The notes beneath the pieces are model-generated. The model saw only the letters and a list, made by a program, of their open reading frames with translations, was not told the DNA's origin and made no database searches. A DNA stretch of 18,453 nucleotides from Ruminococcus sp. CAG:488 (GTDB lineage Bacteria; Bacillota; Clostridia; Oscillospirales; Acutalibacteraceae), in the NCBI GenBank assembly GCA_000434055.1, contig HF999647.1:182810-201262 (forward strand), given 5' to 3'. The stretch's first letter is position 1; each line of letters starts with the position of its first letter. This document shows, in pieces, positions 1 to 7,151 of this stretch. The translations under genes were made by a program, and so were the position numbers.

Positions 1-179
1 CAGCCGCCGCTTCACAGGCGGGTATCCCTGCGGCTTCATTTACGGCGATGGATCCTGCTCCGGCAAGATATTATCACACCCGTCTTGACACAGAGGATAA
101 TCTTGATCCCAAGACCCTTGAAATCGGACTCAAGATTGCTCTTGAAACAGTATTCGATTTTGACGAGAAGGGCATCTGA
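1..179 (+). CDS. M28 family zinc aminopeptidase, C-terminal fragment (5' end outside window)
   Basis: The reading frame is open from the window edge (codons in phase with position 3) to the TGA at 177-179 and gives about 58 residues. The stretch YHTRLDTEDNLDP followed by a helix (KTLEIGLKIALETVFDF) is characteristic of the C-terminus of peptidase family M28 (PF04389), where the histidine of the H-T-x-x-D-T motif is one of the co-catalytic zinc ligands. The family releases N-terminal amino acids from peptides. Only the last strand and helix are visible, so substrate class, location and start cannot be judged. No convincing intrinsic terminator follows; the next gene has its own promoter 42 bases downstream of the stop. 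The family call rests on one motif and its position near the C-terminus. Confidence 0.7.
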   Translation, partial: AAASQAGIPAASFTAMDPAPARYYHTRLDTEDNLDPKTLEIGLKIALETVFDFDEKGI

Positions 180-220
180 CAGAAATCAATCACATTTCCC
201 AAATATTTTCCTTAAAACTA

Positions 221-249
221 TTGGATTTTTGAAATTATTATGGTATAAT
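221..249 (+). promoter_or_regulatory. Sigma-A-type promoter for the lipoprotein gene at 290
   Basis: TTGGAT at 221-226, a 17-base spacer, then a perfect TATAAT at 244-249. TGG at 241-243 directly before the -10 provides an extended -10 (TGn) element. The predicted transcript starts near 256, giving a leader of about 34 bases before the GTG start. Confidence 0.8.
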
Positions 250-289
250 TACATAGTGAATTTATTATTGCTCAAAAGGAGTTGGCATT

Positions 290-1093
290 GTGAATAAAAA
301 AATTGTAAGATTTTCGTCACTCTTGCTTGCATTGCTCATGGTTCTTTCCCTGTGCGCTTGCGGCGAGGAGGAAGAAACATACGATTACAAGTCACCCATA
401 CCTACAACTACGGAAGAGATCCTTTCGAGATTTAACGACGCAATGGCAGACGCTAAAAAAGGCAACCCCGGCATCAGCTATAGCATAAAGCAGGGCGCAA
501 ACATGAGCGGCGAGCAGAAAGAAAAGTGCGAAAACGAATACGTTAAGGCTGCTTTCAAGACCGTTTCAAAGGCTATCACCAAGGAGAACTTCTCTAATGA
601 GACTGCTTACGGCGAGAGCACAAAGGATATTTTCCCGACATTCGGTTCGGATGATGCACCCGTACTCACCAATGCCGATATCCGTTCAGCTTATGTTATG
701 GAGAATAAGGATGACGGTACAGGCGCAACCTACATAATCGTTATAAAGATCTATCCGGAGAAGAATCCTAACCAGACGGACAGCATCTACGGAAAGCTCT
801 ATAATATCATGGACGACAAGGAAATTTTGTCACACTTTGATGTTATTAACAGCGTTGTAACGGTTAATTCTTACAGCGCACAGTACGGCGAGGGAACGAT
901 CCGTGCAACGCTCAAGAAGGAAGATAATAAGCTCACCGAGCTCAGTCTTTCAAGGAACGTTGTTGTTTCAACAGAGCTTACGGGCGTAGGTACTCTTGCC
1001 GATCTCGGAACTGTTCCGCTTGAGTTCAATTATGAAGCAACGGAAAACTACAGCGTTGACTGGTTTGATCCTGCAACAAAGGACGCAAAATAA
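290..1093 (+). CDS. Putative surface lipoprotein of unknown function
   Basis: A 267-aa protein starting with GTG at 290, preceded by AAAGGAG at 275-281 (8-base spacer). The N-terminus is a lipoprotein signal: KK near the start, a hydrophobic stretch at residues 8-21 and the lipobox L-C-A-C, predicting lipidation of C24 and anchoring on the outer face of the cytoplasmic membrane. An acidic linker (EEEE) follows. The rest of the mature protein is hydrophilic, with alternating beta-type segments and no transmembrane helix; I recognise no catalytic motif or named domain. It is transcribed alone: its own promoter lies upstream and a strong terminator directly downstream. A substrate-binding or envelope role is possible, but nothing in the sequence favours one. 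Confidence 0.8.
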   Translation: MNKKIVRFSSLLLALLMVLSLCACGEEEETYDYKSPIPTTTEEILSRFNDAMADAKKGNPGISYSIKQGANMSGEQKEKCENEYVKAAFKTVSKAITKENFSNETAYGESTKDIFPTFGSDDAPVLTNADIRSAYVMENKDDGTGATYIIVIKIYPEKNPNQTDSIYGKLYNIMDDKEILSHFDVINSVVTVNSYSAQYGEGTIRATLKKEDNKLTELSLSRNVVVSTELTGVGTLADLGTVPLEFNYEATENYSVDWFDPATKDAK

Positions 1094-1111
1094 ACTGATT
1101 GATAAAAAATT

Positions 1112-1140
1112 ACCCTCGGCGGAGCGATTCCGCTGAGGGT
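1112..1140. terminator. Bidirectional intrinsic terminator between convergent genes
   Basis: ACCCTC (1112-1117) pairs with GAGGGT (1135-1140), continued by a G-T wobble and GCGGA/TCCGC around a GCGAT loop: a 12-bp stem. A T-run follows on the plus strand, and AAAAAAT precedes it so that the minus strand also gets a U-run. It serves the lipoprotein gene (plus) and the pyrophosphatase gene (minus). Confidence 0.9.
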
Positions 1141-1157
1141 TTTGTCATGTTATGGTT

Positions 1158-1688
1158 TTATTTGCAATAGTTTTCTATGTAATTGTCAATTGCTTCGGAG
1201 ATAACCTTGACGGCAACACTGCGTTCACTGACCTCATTGACGGCTGTTTCCTTATTCTCAAGCGTTTTGTAAACCGAAAAGAAATGACGCATCTCGTCAA
1301 AAATGTGCTTTGGAAGCTGGTCAATATTGGTGTAAATATTATAGTTCGGGTCATTGAACGGAATTGCGATTATTTTTTCATCGTTGCGTCCGTTGTCAAT
1401 CATTGATATAACACCGATCGGATAGGCGCGGCAAAGGGTGAGCGGTTCAAGCGGCTCGGAACAAAGAAGAAGCACATCGAGCGGATCACCGTCATCGCCG
1501 AGCGATCTCGGAATGAAACCGTAGTTGGCCGGATAGTGGGTCGAGGTGTAAAGAATTCGATCAAGAATAATCAGTCCCGTTTCTTTATCAAGCTCATATT
1601 TTTTCTTGCTGCCCTTTGGAATCTCAACAACGCAAACAAAATCCTCCGGTGAAATTCTTTTTGGCGAAATGTCATGCCATATATTCAT
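1158..1688 (-). CDS. ppa: Inorganic pyrophosphatase, family I (soluble)
   Basis: Hydrolyses pyrophosphate to two phosphates in the cytoplasm, pulling nucleic acid, protein and lipid synthesis forward. The 176-aa length is that of the bacterial family I enzyme (E. coli 175 aa). Active-site residues can be placed by their spacing relative to E. coli: E22, K30/E32 (KYE), R44, Y52, Y56, the signature D-G-D-P-L-D with D66, D68 and D71, then D98, D103, K105, Y140 and K141. None is missing. The ATG at 1688 is preceded on the minus strand by AAAGGAG (1704-1698) with a 9-base spacer. It has its own promoter and a terminator shared with the convergent lipoprotein gene. Many Clostridia rely on family II or membrane pyrophosphatases; this one is clearly the family I (PF00719) type. 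Confidence 0.96.
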   Translation of the reverse strand: MNIWHDISPKRISPEDFVCVVEIPKGSKKKYELDKETGLIILDRILYTSTHYPANYGFIPRSLGDDGDPLDVLLLCSEPLEPLTLCRAYPIGVISMIDNGRNDEKIIAIPFNDPNYNIYTNIDQLPKHIFDEMRHFFSVYKTLENKETAVNEVSERSVAVKVISEAIDNYIENYCK

Positions 1689-1710
1689 GCGTTCACGCTC
1701 CTTTAATTTT

Positions 1711-1739
1711 ATAGTAACTTATTTGACACGAATTGTCAA
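1711..1739 (-). promoter_or_regulatory. Consensus promoter of ppa with a palindrome over the -35 box
   Basis: Read on the minus strand: perfect TTGACA (1739-1734), 17-base spacer, TACTAT (1716-1711), with the Shine-Dalgarno sequence beginning 7 bases further on, so the leader is very short. The -35 hexamer is one arm of an inverted repeat, TTGACA-N5-TGTCAA, spanning 1723-1739, which could be an operator. Confidence 0.75.
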
Positions 1740-1751
1740 GCAACAGATGTA

Positions 1752-3929
1752 TCAGAGAACAAGTTCGTTTGTTCCGGTGCTGAGAGAAATTTTTTTGCCG
1801 TCGCCGATAAAAACAGCGTTGATACCGTCACACAAGTCAATGAAAATCTTAATTTTTTTCTCACATCGCTTCCATGCAACCGCAATCTCTCCGTGAGGCG
1901 TTGTTATTTTTCCTCTTGCAAAGGTTAGACACTCGGGAAAGACGGGGGAGATGATGATTTTATCATAACGGACAGAATCTTTTTCCTGCTTTATGCCGAG
2001 AATTTCTTCAAATAAAAACTCAGTGCTTGCGCCGAACATCGGGTGAGAATGTGACGCCTCACCGTTCCAGTTTTCCCAGAGCGTCGTAGCTCCGGAACGC
2101 CGCATGAAGTCGAAGGATACATCACCCTTGTTGGCAAGCAGACGGGTTGCAAGATCGCTGTTGCCGGTTTTGTAAAGCACGTTGAGAAGTATTTCCGTGC
2201 CGAAAATGCCTGTATCAAATTCGGTTTTTTTGCTGTATTTTTTTACGATGTTTTCAACCGTTCTCTCGTCGCCGAGACCGCAATTGACGGCAAAAGCATT
2301 TGCGCCCTGAATGTTATTGAAAAAATCTCCGGTTTCTTCATCAAAATATTTTTTTGTCACGGCTCGTGAATACTTTTCGATTAAACGCTCATATTTGTTA
2401 TGCCGATTTTCAAGAGCTTCGGCACAAAAAATCATACGCTTGAGCTGAGAAATAAACATTGTCGTGTTGACAAAATCCTCGGGAATTTCTATTTTCCCCG
2501 GAGTACACCAATCTCCGAGACACCAGCCGTCTTTTTCTTCACGAACGATAAGGCCGTTCTCTGTGCGGCTCTCCATATATTCAACAAATTTTTCCATCGA
2601 CGGGAACAGCTCTTCAAGCTCGTCTCTATGACCGTAATGGCGATAGAATTGATAAGGAACGTTGATTATCGCTCCTCCCCAGCCGGAAGGTCCGCCGCCG
2701 CCACCGGCAAAGGGCGCGGTGTGCTGAACATGACCTGTCGTTTTGTCCTGACAGTCCCGTATATCGGATATCCATTTTCTGTAGAATTCCTCTGCGTCAA
2801 ATTCCGTCATTACGGCGTTACAGGTTAGCTGACCGTCACCCGTATAGCCGAGCCTTTCGCGGTGCGGACAGTCCGACGGTACTCCCGAGTGCATATTGGA
2901 AAGCTGGGTGTTAACAAAAGCTTTGTAATACCAATTAAGTGTTTCGTCGCTGCACTCAAAGTCCGAGGTCACATCAACGTCGGAATGAATAACGCGGATC
3001 TCAACGGGCTTTGCGTTATTTGTCAGCGTAAAATATCTGAAGCCGAACCAACAGAAAAACGGGTGATAGATTTTTTCTTTATCGGTAATGAAGGATTCAA
3101 TCTGCCTCTGCTCATTAAACCCAACGGACATATTGTTAAGAGTCAAATCGTTATTTAGATTTTCCGCACATTCCATGATTACGGTTTCGCCTGCCTTCTC
3201 ACACATGACGACGGGATAGCCGGAAACGTTGCGTTCGATTTTGTAAACCGAGCAGTCGCCGAAATTTTTGACAAGCTCAGGCTTGAGCGTTTCAATTACT
3301 CGGTCTACAGGGCAAGCTTGAATATAAAATTCGCTTTTCGGCGGAACGGTTTCAAGCGGTTCTTCGCCGTCGGGAAGAGTTCCGTCAACAGTGTTCCAGT
3401 TGCGGTCAAAGTTTGTATAATCAAGCACTTCTCCGAAAAAAAGATTGGAGCTTTTAAAAAATCCCGAAGAAAAAACAACATCTTTTCTGTTTGAATAAAA
3501 GCTTTCGCCGTCAACGTCGAGCTTGTAGCAGAGCTTTATTGCGCCGTAGTTCATATTGCCCTCGGCTTTGCGGACGGTTTGATGATAATATCCTCCGCCG
3601 ACTGCCGCTGCGAGAATATTTTTTCCTGTATGAAGATATTTTGTAACATCGTATTTCATCACATAAATCCGATGGGTCTGCTCGTCATTGAGAGGATAAA
3701 CAAGATCCATGTTCGGGCGTTCGTGATAATCGGAATATGCCGGAACAAATTCGTCGGAACCGACACGCTTGCCGTTTATGAAAAAAATAAACCAGCCGAG
3801 ACCGCAGACGGTTAATTCGGCTTTTTGAAAATCATTTTTTATTTCAATCTCGGAGCGAAAGAGTGCCGCGTCAAGAATCGAGCGTGGGCTGAGCCATCTC
3901 GCTTCTCCGAAAACTTCTCTGTGATTCAT
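1752..3929 (-). CDS. Cytoplasmic alpha-L-rhamnosidase, GH78
   Basis: Removes terminal alpha-L-rhamnose from plant glycosides or rhamnogalacturonan fragments. With the ATG at 3929 the protein has 725 aa. Layout: N-terminal beta-sandwich domain around residues 25-185, a second beta domain to about 310, the (alpha/alpha)6 barrel about 325-645, and a C-terminal beta domain. The barrel carries DCPHRERLGYTGD at 353-365, whose D353/E358/D365 spacing matches the D-x4-E-x6-D pattern of characterised GH78 enzymes (E358 as general acid), GWCLGDWC at 468-475, and LWENW with E619 as the probable base, followed by HSH. No signal peptide, so it acts on imported substrate. An in-frame TTG at 3941 is less likely as start: the ATG has GGAG 6 bases upstream and the TTG overlaps that GGAG. 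The enzyme is shorter than many GH78 proteins (900 aa or more), lacking extra N-terminal modules. I see no clear promoter of its own. Confidence 0.92.
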   Translation of the reverse strand: MNHREVFGEARWLSPRSILDAALFRSEIEIKNDFQKAELTVCGLGWFIFFINGKRVGSDEFVPAYSDYHERPNMDLVYPLNDEQTHRIYVMKYDVTKYLHTGKNILAAAVGGGYYHQTVRKAEGNMNYGAIKLCYKLDVDGESFYSNRKDVVFSSGFFKSSNLFFGEVLDYTNFDRNWNTVDGTLPDGEEPLETVPPKSEFYIQACPVDRVIETLKPELVKNFGDCSVYKIERNVSGYPVVMCEKAGETVIMECAENLNNDLTLNNMSVGFNEQRQIESFITDKEKIYHPFFCWFGFRYFTLTNNAKPVEIRVIHSDVDVTSDFECSDETLNWYYKAFVNTQLSNMHSGVPSDCPHRERLGYTGDGQLTCNAVMTEFDAEEFYRKWISDIRDCQDKTTGHVQHTAPFAGGGGGPSGWGGAIINVPYQFYRHYGHRDELEELFPSMEKFVEYMESRTENGLIVREEKDGWCLGDWCTPGKIEIPEDFVNTTMFISQLKRMIFCAEALENRHNKYERLIEKYSRAVTKKYFDEETGDFFNNIQGANAFAVNCGLGDERTVENIVKKYSKKTEFDTGIFGTEILLNVLYKTGNSDLATRLLANKGDVSFDFMRRSGATTLWENWNGEASHSHPMFGASTEFLFEEILGIKQEKDSVRYDKIIISPVFPECLTFARGKITTPHGEIAVAWKRCEKKIKIFIDLCDGINAVFIGDGKKISLSTGTNELVL

Positions 3930-3958
3930 AGAATTCTCCAATTTTACGGTGTTGTTTC

Positions 3959-4001
3959 AAAAATGCCGCCGTATCAAAGCATTTGCCTTAATACGACGGC
4001 A
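3959..4001 (-). terminator. Intrinsic terminator of the propeller lipoprotein gene
   Basis: On the minus strand, TGCCGTCGTAT (4001-3991) pairs with ATACGGCGGCA (3974-3964) over 11 bp including one U-G pair, with a 16-base loop, followed by TTTTT. On the plus strand the same position would be a C-A mismatch, so the element is built for minus-strand transcription. It lies 15 bases after the stop at 4016. Confidence 0.85.
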
Positions 4002-4015
4002 GGGAAATTTAAATT

Positions 4016-5830
4016 TTATTTCATCGTTGCGGTATATCTGCTGACATAGCCCATGTACTGCTTCTTTGCATTTGAACCGTTAAACGCCTGGTCGTCGCTC
4101 TTGGTCCAGCCTGCAATTGCGATCGAGCCGTCGCTGAGCACGGCAACATCCATTGCGCTGTCGTCCTGCACACCGTTAAGACGAACCGTTGCGGTCGTTT
4201 TACCCTCATCGTTGAGATAGAGAATATAGCCGTCACTGCCGCCGCCGACCTTGTAGCCTTGGAAATCCTCGGTTGAAGATTTCGACTGACCTACTACCGC
4301 AAAGCCACCCTTGATGCAGGCGATTCCCAGAACGGAATCATCATCGGCACCGCCGATAAGTCTTGACCAGCAAACCTGACCCTTGGAGTTGTATCTGAGC
4401 ACATATCCGTCACGCTTGCCGTAATTCATTGTATAAATTCCGTCGGCTCTTTTGTAGATAGTAAATGTGCCGCCGACAACACAACCGCCGTCGTCCGTTA
4501 CGGCGAGGGTGTTAAATTCGCTTTTGCCCGAGCCTTGGAGATACTCAGCCCAGTCAAGGTTGCCTTTTTTGTTGAGCTTGAGGAGAACGGTGTTCTCTGT
4601 TCGAATCTTATTGAATCTGATTCCCGAGAAATCCCCATCGGTGGACATTGTTACACATGTTGCGTAAATATCTCCGTCGGAATTGACAGCTAAAGCGGAA
4701 ATAATATTTGACTTTGAGCCTTGAAGAACCTTTCTCCACTTAATATTTCCGTTTTTATCAAACTTGAAAATAAAAGCCTTAGTGCCGCCCTTTTGCGTGC
4801 CTGTGAAGAAGCCTGATTCGGAGATCGCCTTACCGCCTGCAACGAATCCTCCGTCAGGGGTTGCGGCAAGTGAGCTGATATATTCGCCTGTTGAGGAGGC
4901 GTCGGACGGGAAAACATATTTCCACATAAATGTTCCGTCGGCTTTAAGTCTGACAATAAATGCGGAGTTTGTGGATGCTGTTTTCACAACATCGCCGCTC
5001 GTTGCCGCAGTCTGACCGGCCGCAACAATTGTGCCGTCCTTAAGCTCTATAACGTCATTGAAGTTAACCTGGCTGTTGCCGCCCGTTATATATTTCCATT
5101 CGACCTTTCCGTCGGAGGAATATTTAACAAGTGATGTGTGCTGCGTTTCCCATTCGCCTGAAACGCCCTTGTAGTCGCCGTCCTTTGACGCTGAAATTCC
5201 TGCGGCAACAAATCCGCCGTCTTTGCAGCCGATGATATCTCTGAAGGCGTCAAGTCCGGAACCGCCGAAAAACTTGGTGTATTCGCATTTTGCTTCGTCA
5301 ACGGATTCCTTTGACGGCTTTTTGACGCCGACCGTTGTTGATGTTGTAATCTTAGCGGCCGAAGCTTTGGTTGTCGGAGTTTCGTTCGACGAATAGTCGG
5401 GAGATTCATTCGTCTGCTCGAGCTCAAGCTTTCCGTCCTTGTATTTGCCGGTGTAATAGATCATATCCCCAAAAGTGTCAGTCTCGTTCTTAGTGTAAAG
5501 AATGTTGCCTTTTGAGTCTTTCTTACCGGTTGTGTAAATTGTTTTGCCGTAGTTGTCCTTGAGCCCTGTCGAATATATTCTGTGACCGGCCTTGTCGACA
5601 ATTCCCGTTGCGTCGGTGACCTTGCCGTTAGGGTCTGTTGCTCCTGTTATTGCCGTGACCTCCTCGGCGCCCTTTTTGAGCTCATCATCAACGATATCTA
5701 AATCGTCGGGAGTCTCGGAAATAAGCTTGTCGTTCTTTTCACCCGGAGTTGCGGAATCGCCGCAGGCGGAGAACAAACAAAGCGACATTGCCAAAACAAG
5801 CAACAAAGCAATTATTTTATATTTGTTCAT
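4016..5830 (-). CDS. Lipoprotein with seven propeller-type repeats
   Basis: A 604-aa secreted lipoprotein: signal peptide 1-22, lipobox F-S-A-C with C23 as lipidation site, then an acidic linker. Residues about 66-134 hold degenerate tandem repeats of roughly 15 aa, of the form G-x-x-I-Y-x-T-G-x-K-D-x-x-G (HRIYSTGLKDNYG, KTIYTTGKKDSKG, NILYTKNETDTFG, DMIYYTGKYKDG). A Ser/Thr-rich spacer (about 143-172) follows. From about 184 to 590 there are seven repeats of about 60 aa, starting near 184, 245, 303, 365, 427, 488 and 546, each with W-x-x-x-x-x-G-G, then D-G-G-F-V-A-A-G and S-x-x-G-D-F-x-G. This resembles SBBP/delta-60 beta-propeller repeat proteins and fits a seven-bladed propeller. No catalytic residues are recognisable; a binding or scaffolding role at the cell surface is an inference. 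The ATG has a strong AAAGGAGGA (5845-5837) with a 6-base spacer. Confidence 0.85.
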   Translation of the reverse strand: MNKYKIIALLLVLAMSLCLFSACGDSATPGEKNDKLISETPDDLDIVDDELKKGAEEVTAITGATDPNGKVTDATGIVDKAGHRIYSTGLKDNYGKTIYTTGKKDSKGNILYTKNETDTFGDMIYYTGKYKDGKLELEQTNESPDYSSNETPTTKASAAKITTSTTVGVKKPSKESVDEAKCEYTKFFGGSGLDAFRDIIGCKDGGFVAAGISASKDGDYKGVSGEWETQHTSLVKYSSDGKVEWKYITGGNSQVNFNDVIELKDGTIVAAGQTAATSGDVVKTASTNSAFIVRLKADGTFMWKYVFPSDASSTGEYISSLAATPDGGFVAGGKAISESGFFTGTQKGGTKAFIFKFDKNGNIKWRKVLQGSKSNIISALAVNSDGDIYATCVTMSTDGDFSGIRFNKIRTENTVLLKLNKKGNLDWAEYLQGSGKSEFNTLAVTDDGGCVVGGTFTIYKRADGIYTMNYGKRDGYVLRYNSKGQVCWSRLIGGADDDSVLGIACIKGGFAVVGQSKSSTEDFQGYKVGGGSDGYILYLNDEGKTTATVRLNGVQDDSAMDVAVLSDGSIAIAGWTKSDDQAFNGSNAKKQYMGYVSRYTATMK

Positions 5831-5846
5831 GTAAAGTCCTCCTTTA

Positions 5847-5885
5847 ACAGGTTGGCAACCGCCTGTAGCAAATAAATCGGCGGTT
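5847..5885 (-). promoter_or_regulatory. 5' leader with two mutually exclusive hairpins upstream of the propeller lipoprotein
   Basis: In the minus-strand mRNA leader, AACCGCC (5885-5879) can pair with GGCGGTT (5863-5857). Alternatively ACAGG (5866-5862) can pair with CCTGT (5851-5847). The two stems share bases 5862-5863 and cannot form together. The second stem ends just before the AAAGGAGGA ribosome binding site, so a switch could alter its accessibility. No known riboswitch class is recognised. Confidence 0.4.
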
Positions 5886-5895
5886 ACTTTTTTCT

Positions 5896-5924
5896 ATAAT
5901 ATCATACTTTCTTTAATTTTTCAA
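5896..5924 (-). promoter_or_regulatory. Promoter of the propeller lipoprotein gene
   Basis: Minus strand: TTGAAA (5924-5919), 17-base spacer, TATTAT (5901-5896), preceded by TGA as an extended -10. It gives a leader of roughly 60 bases that contains the alternative hairpins at 5847-5885. Confidence 0.75.
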
Positions 5925-5977
5925 TGCTTTATAAAAGTGTTTACATTTTAAATTCTAAATAAAAATTGAATTATTTA

Positions 5978-6006
5978 TTGATACAATACGTGTTTTTTGT
6001 TATAAT
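5978..6006 (+). promoter_or_regulatory. Promoter of the ABC exporter operon
   Basis: TTGATA (5978-5983), 17-base spacer, perfect TATAAT (6001-6006). It is divergent from the lipoprotein promoter about 55 bases away. The resulting leader before the ABC ATPase is about 225 bases. Confidence 0.75.
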
Positions 6007-6236
6007 TTTTAAAAAGCAGCACCGCAAATGTGCCATGTTGCTTCAACGCAACCGTCGGTTGACAGATTATGCAGTCAGGACTCTTGTGTTAACCTACGGA
6101 TCGAGCGGCAATGCTCAGCTTAGAAGCGTTCGGATTATATGGGCGGTTGCAGGTGCGGTTTACGGAGCGATTGTGATTATAATGAATTCCGTTATCGGCA
6201 AGAAGAAAAAGTAATTTTCCGAAAAGAGGAAAACAA
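6007..6236 (+). promoter_or_regulatory. Long leader of the ABC operon with alternative hairpins
   Basis: The leader between the promoter at 5978-6006 and the ATPase start contains GTTGC (6037-6041) able to pair with GCAAC (6048-6052), and an overlapping 13-base palindrome CAACCG-T-CGGTTG (6049-6061). Bases 6049-6052 belong to both. As RNA these are exclusive structures; as DNA the palindrome could be an operator for a regulator of the exporter. The later part may encode a short membrane peptide (6086-6214). No intrinsic terminator is seen inside the leader. Confidence 0.35.
6086..6214 (+). CDS. Possible 42-aa single-span membrane peptide, or remnant
   Basis: The frame ending at the TAA 6212-6214 encodes a hydrophobic helix (IIWAVAGAVYGAIVIIMNSVIG) followed by a KKKK tail, a plausible single transmembrane segment with a cytoplasmic basic end. 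The GTG at 6086 has AGGA at 6077-6080 with a 5-base spacer; the longer ATG-initiated versions (5966, 6035) either start before the promoter or lack a ribosome binding site. It ends 22 bases before the ABC ATPase and shares its transcript. It could be a small exporter accessory or upstream peptide, or the decayed C-terminus of a membrane protein. I do not recognise a family. Confidence 0.3.
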   Translation: MLTYGSSGNAQLRSVRIIWAVAGAVYGAIVIIMNSVIGKKKK

Positions 6237-7151
6237 ATGAACGATGTAATTGAAATAAAAAACTTGAGAAAATCTTTTGGCGAGGTCAAAGCCGTTCAGG
6301 ATATTTCGTTCTGCGTAAAGCAAGGCGAGATGTTCGCTTTCCTCGGTGTGAACGGAGCGGGAAAAAGTACAACTATTTCCATAATATGCGGTTATCTTGC
6401 AAAGGACGGCGGCAGCGTTGAGGTCTGCGGAAAGAGTATTGACAATTCAATTGACGATATCAAGAGAAATATCGGCGTAGTGTTTCAGAATTCTGTGCTG
6501 GATCAGTCGCTTTCCGTTTCGGATAACCTCAGAAGCCGTGCCGCATTCTATGGAATAAAGGGCGCCGAATTCAAAAAAAGACAAGCCGAGCTTGCAAAAA
6601 TGCTTGACTTTGAAAAGCTTCTTAACAGAACGGTCGGCAAGCTTTCGGGCGGACAGCGGCGCAGGATAGACATTGCGCGTGCGCTTCTTCACAAGCCGCA
6701 GCTCTTGATTTTGGATGAACCGACAACGGGTCTCGACCCTCAGACGAGGAAGCTGCTCGGCGATGTGGTGGCCGATTTGAGAAAGAAGGAAAATCTGACG
6801 GTTCTGCTCACGACGCATTACATGGAGGAAGCGGCGGATGCAGACTATGTTGTTATTCTCGACAGCGGAAAAATCGTTGCCGAAGGAACTCCGCTTGATT
6901 TGAAAAATAAATACACAGGCGATTTTATAACAATTTACAGGGCGGACGAGAGCGAGGCTAAAAAGCTCGGTATGCCCTATGAAATAATTCGTGATGCGAT
7001 AAGGATTTCCGTTCCGGACACCGCGGCGGCAACAAGGCTGATTACGGAAAACCCGAATATGTTCACTGATTATGAGGTTACAAAAGGAAAAATGGACGAT
7101 GTTTTTCTTAATGTAACAGGAAGAAAGCTGACGGGAGGCGATGAAAAATGA
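6237..7151 (+). CDS. ABC-2 type exporter, ATP-binding subunit
   Basis: A 304-aa cytoplasmic ATPase that powers the permease encoded next. Visible motifs: Walker A GVNGAGKST (37-45), Q-loop glutamine 84, signature LSGGQ (136-140), Walker B LLILDE (156-161) with catalytic E161, D-loop GLD (165-167), and switch histidine H194 in TTH. The C-terminal 80 residues form the regulatory extension common in DrrA/CcmA-like exporters of drugs, lantibiotics or polysaccharides. AGAGGA at 6225-6230 with a 6-base spacer supports the ATG. The stop overlaps the permease start (ATGA at 7148-7151), so translation is coupled. The cargo cannot be told from sequence; no self-resistance or biosynthetic genes flank it, which makes a general drug or envelope-component exporter more likely than a bacteriocin immunity system. 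Confidence 0.93.
   Translation: MNDVIEIKNLRKSFGEVKAVQDISFCVKQGEMFAFLGVNGAGKSTTISIICGYLAKDGGSVEVCGKSIDNSIDDIKRNIGVVFQNSVLDQSLSVSDNLRSRAAFYGIKGAEFKKRQAELAKMLDFEKLLNRTVGKLSGGQRRRIDIARALLHKPQLLILDEPTTGLDPQTRKLLGDVVADLRKKENLTVLLTTHYMEEAADADYVVILDSGKIVAEGTPLDLKNKYTGDFITIYRADESEAKKLGMPYEIIRDAIRISVPDTAAATRLITENPNMFTDYEVTKGKMDDVFLNVTGRKLTGGDEK

Noticed and set aside
85..297. 70-aa open frame at the window start
   Set aside because: It overlaps the M28 peptidase tail in another frame and runs through the promoter of the lipoprotein gene.
3930..3941. TTG start for the rhamnosidase, four residues upstream
   Set aside because: The TTG overlaps the GGAG that serves the ATG at 3929 and has no ribosome binding site of its own.
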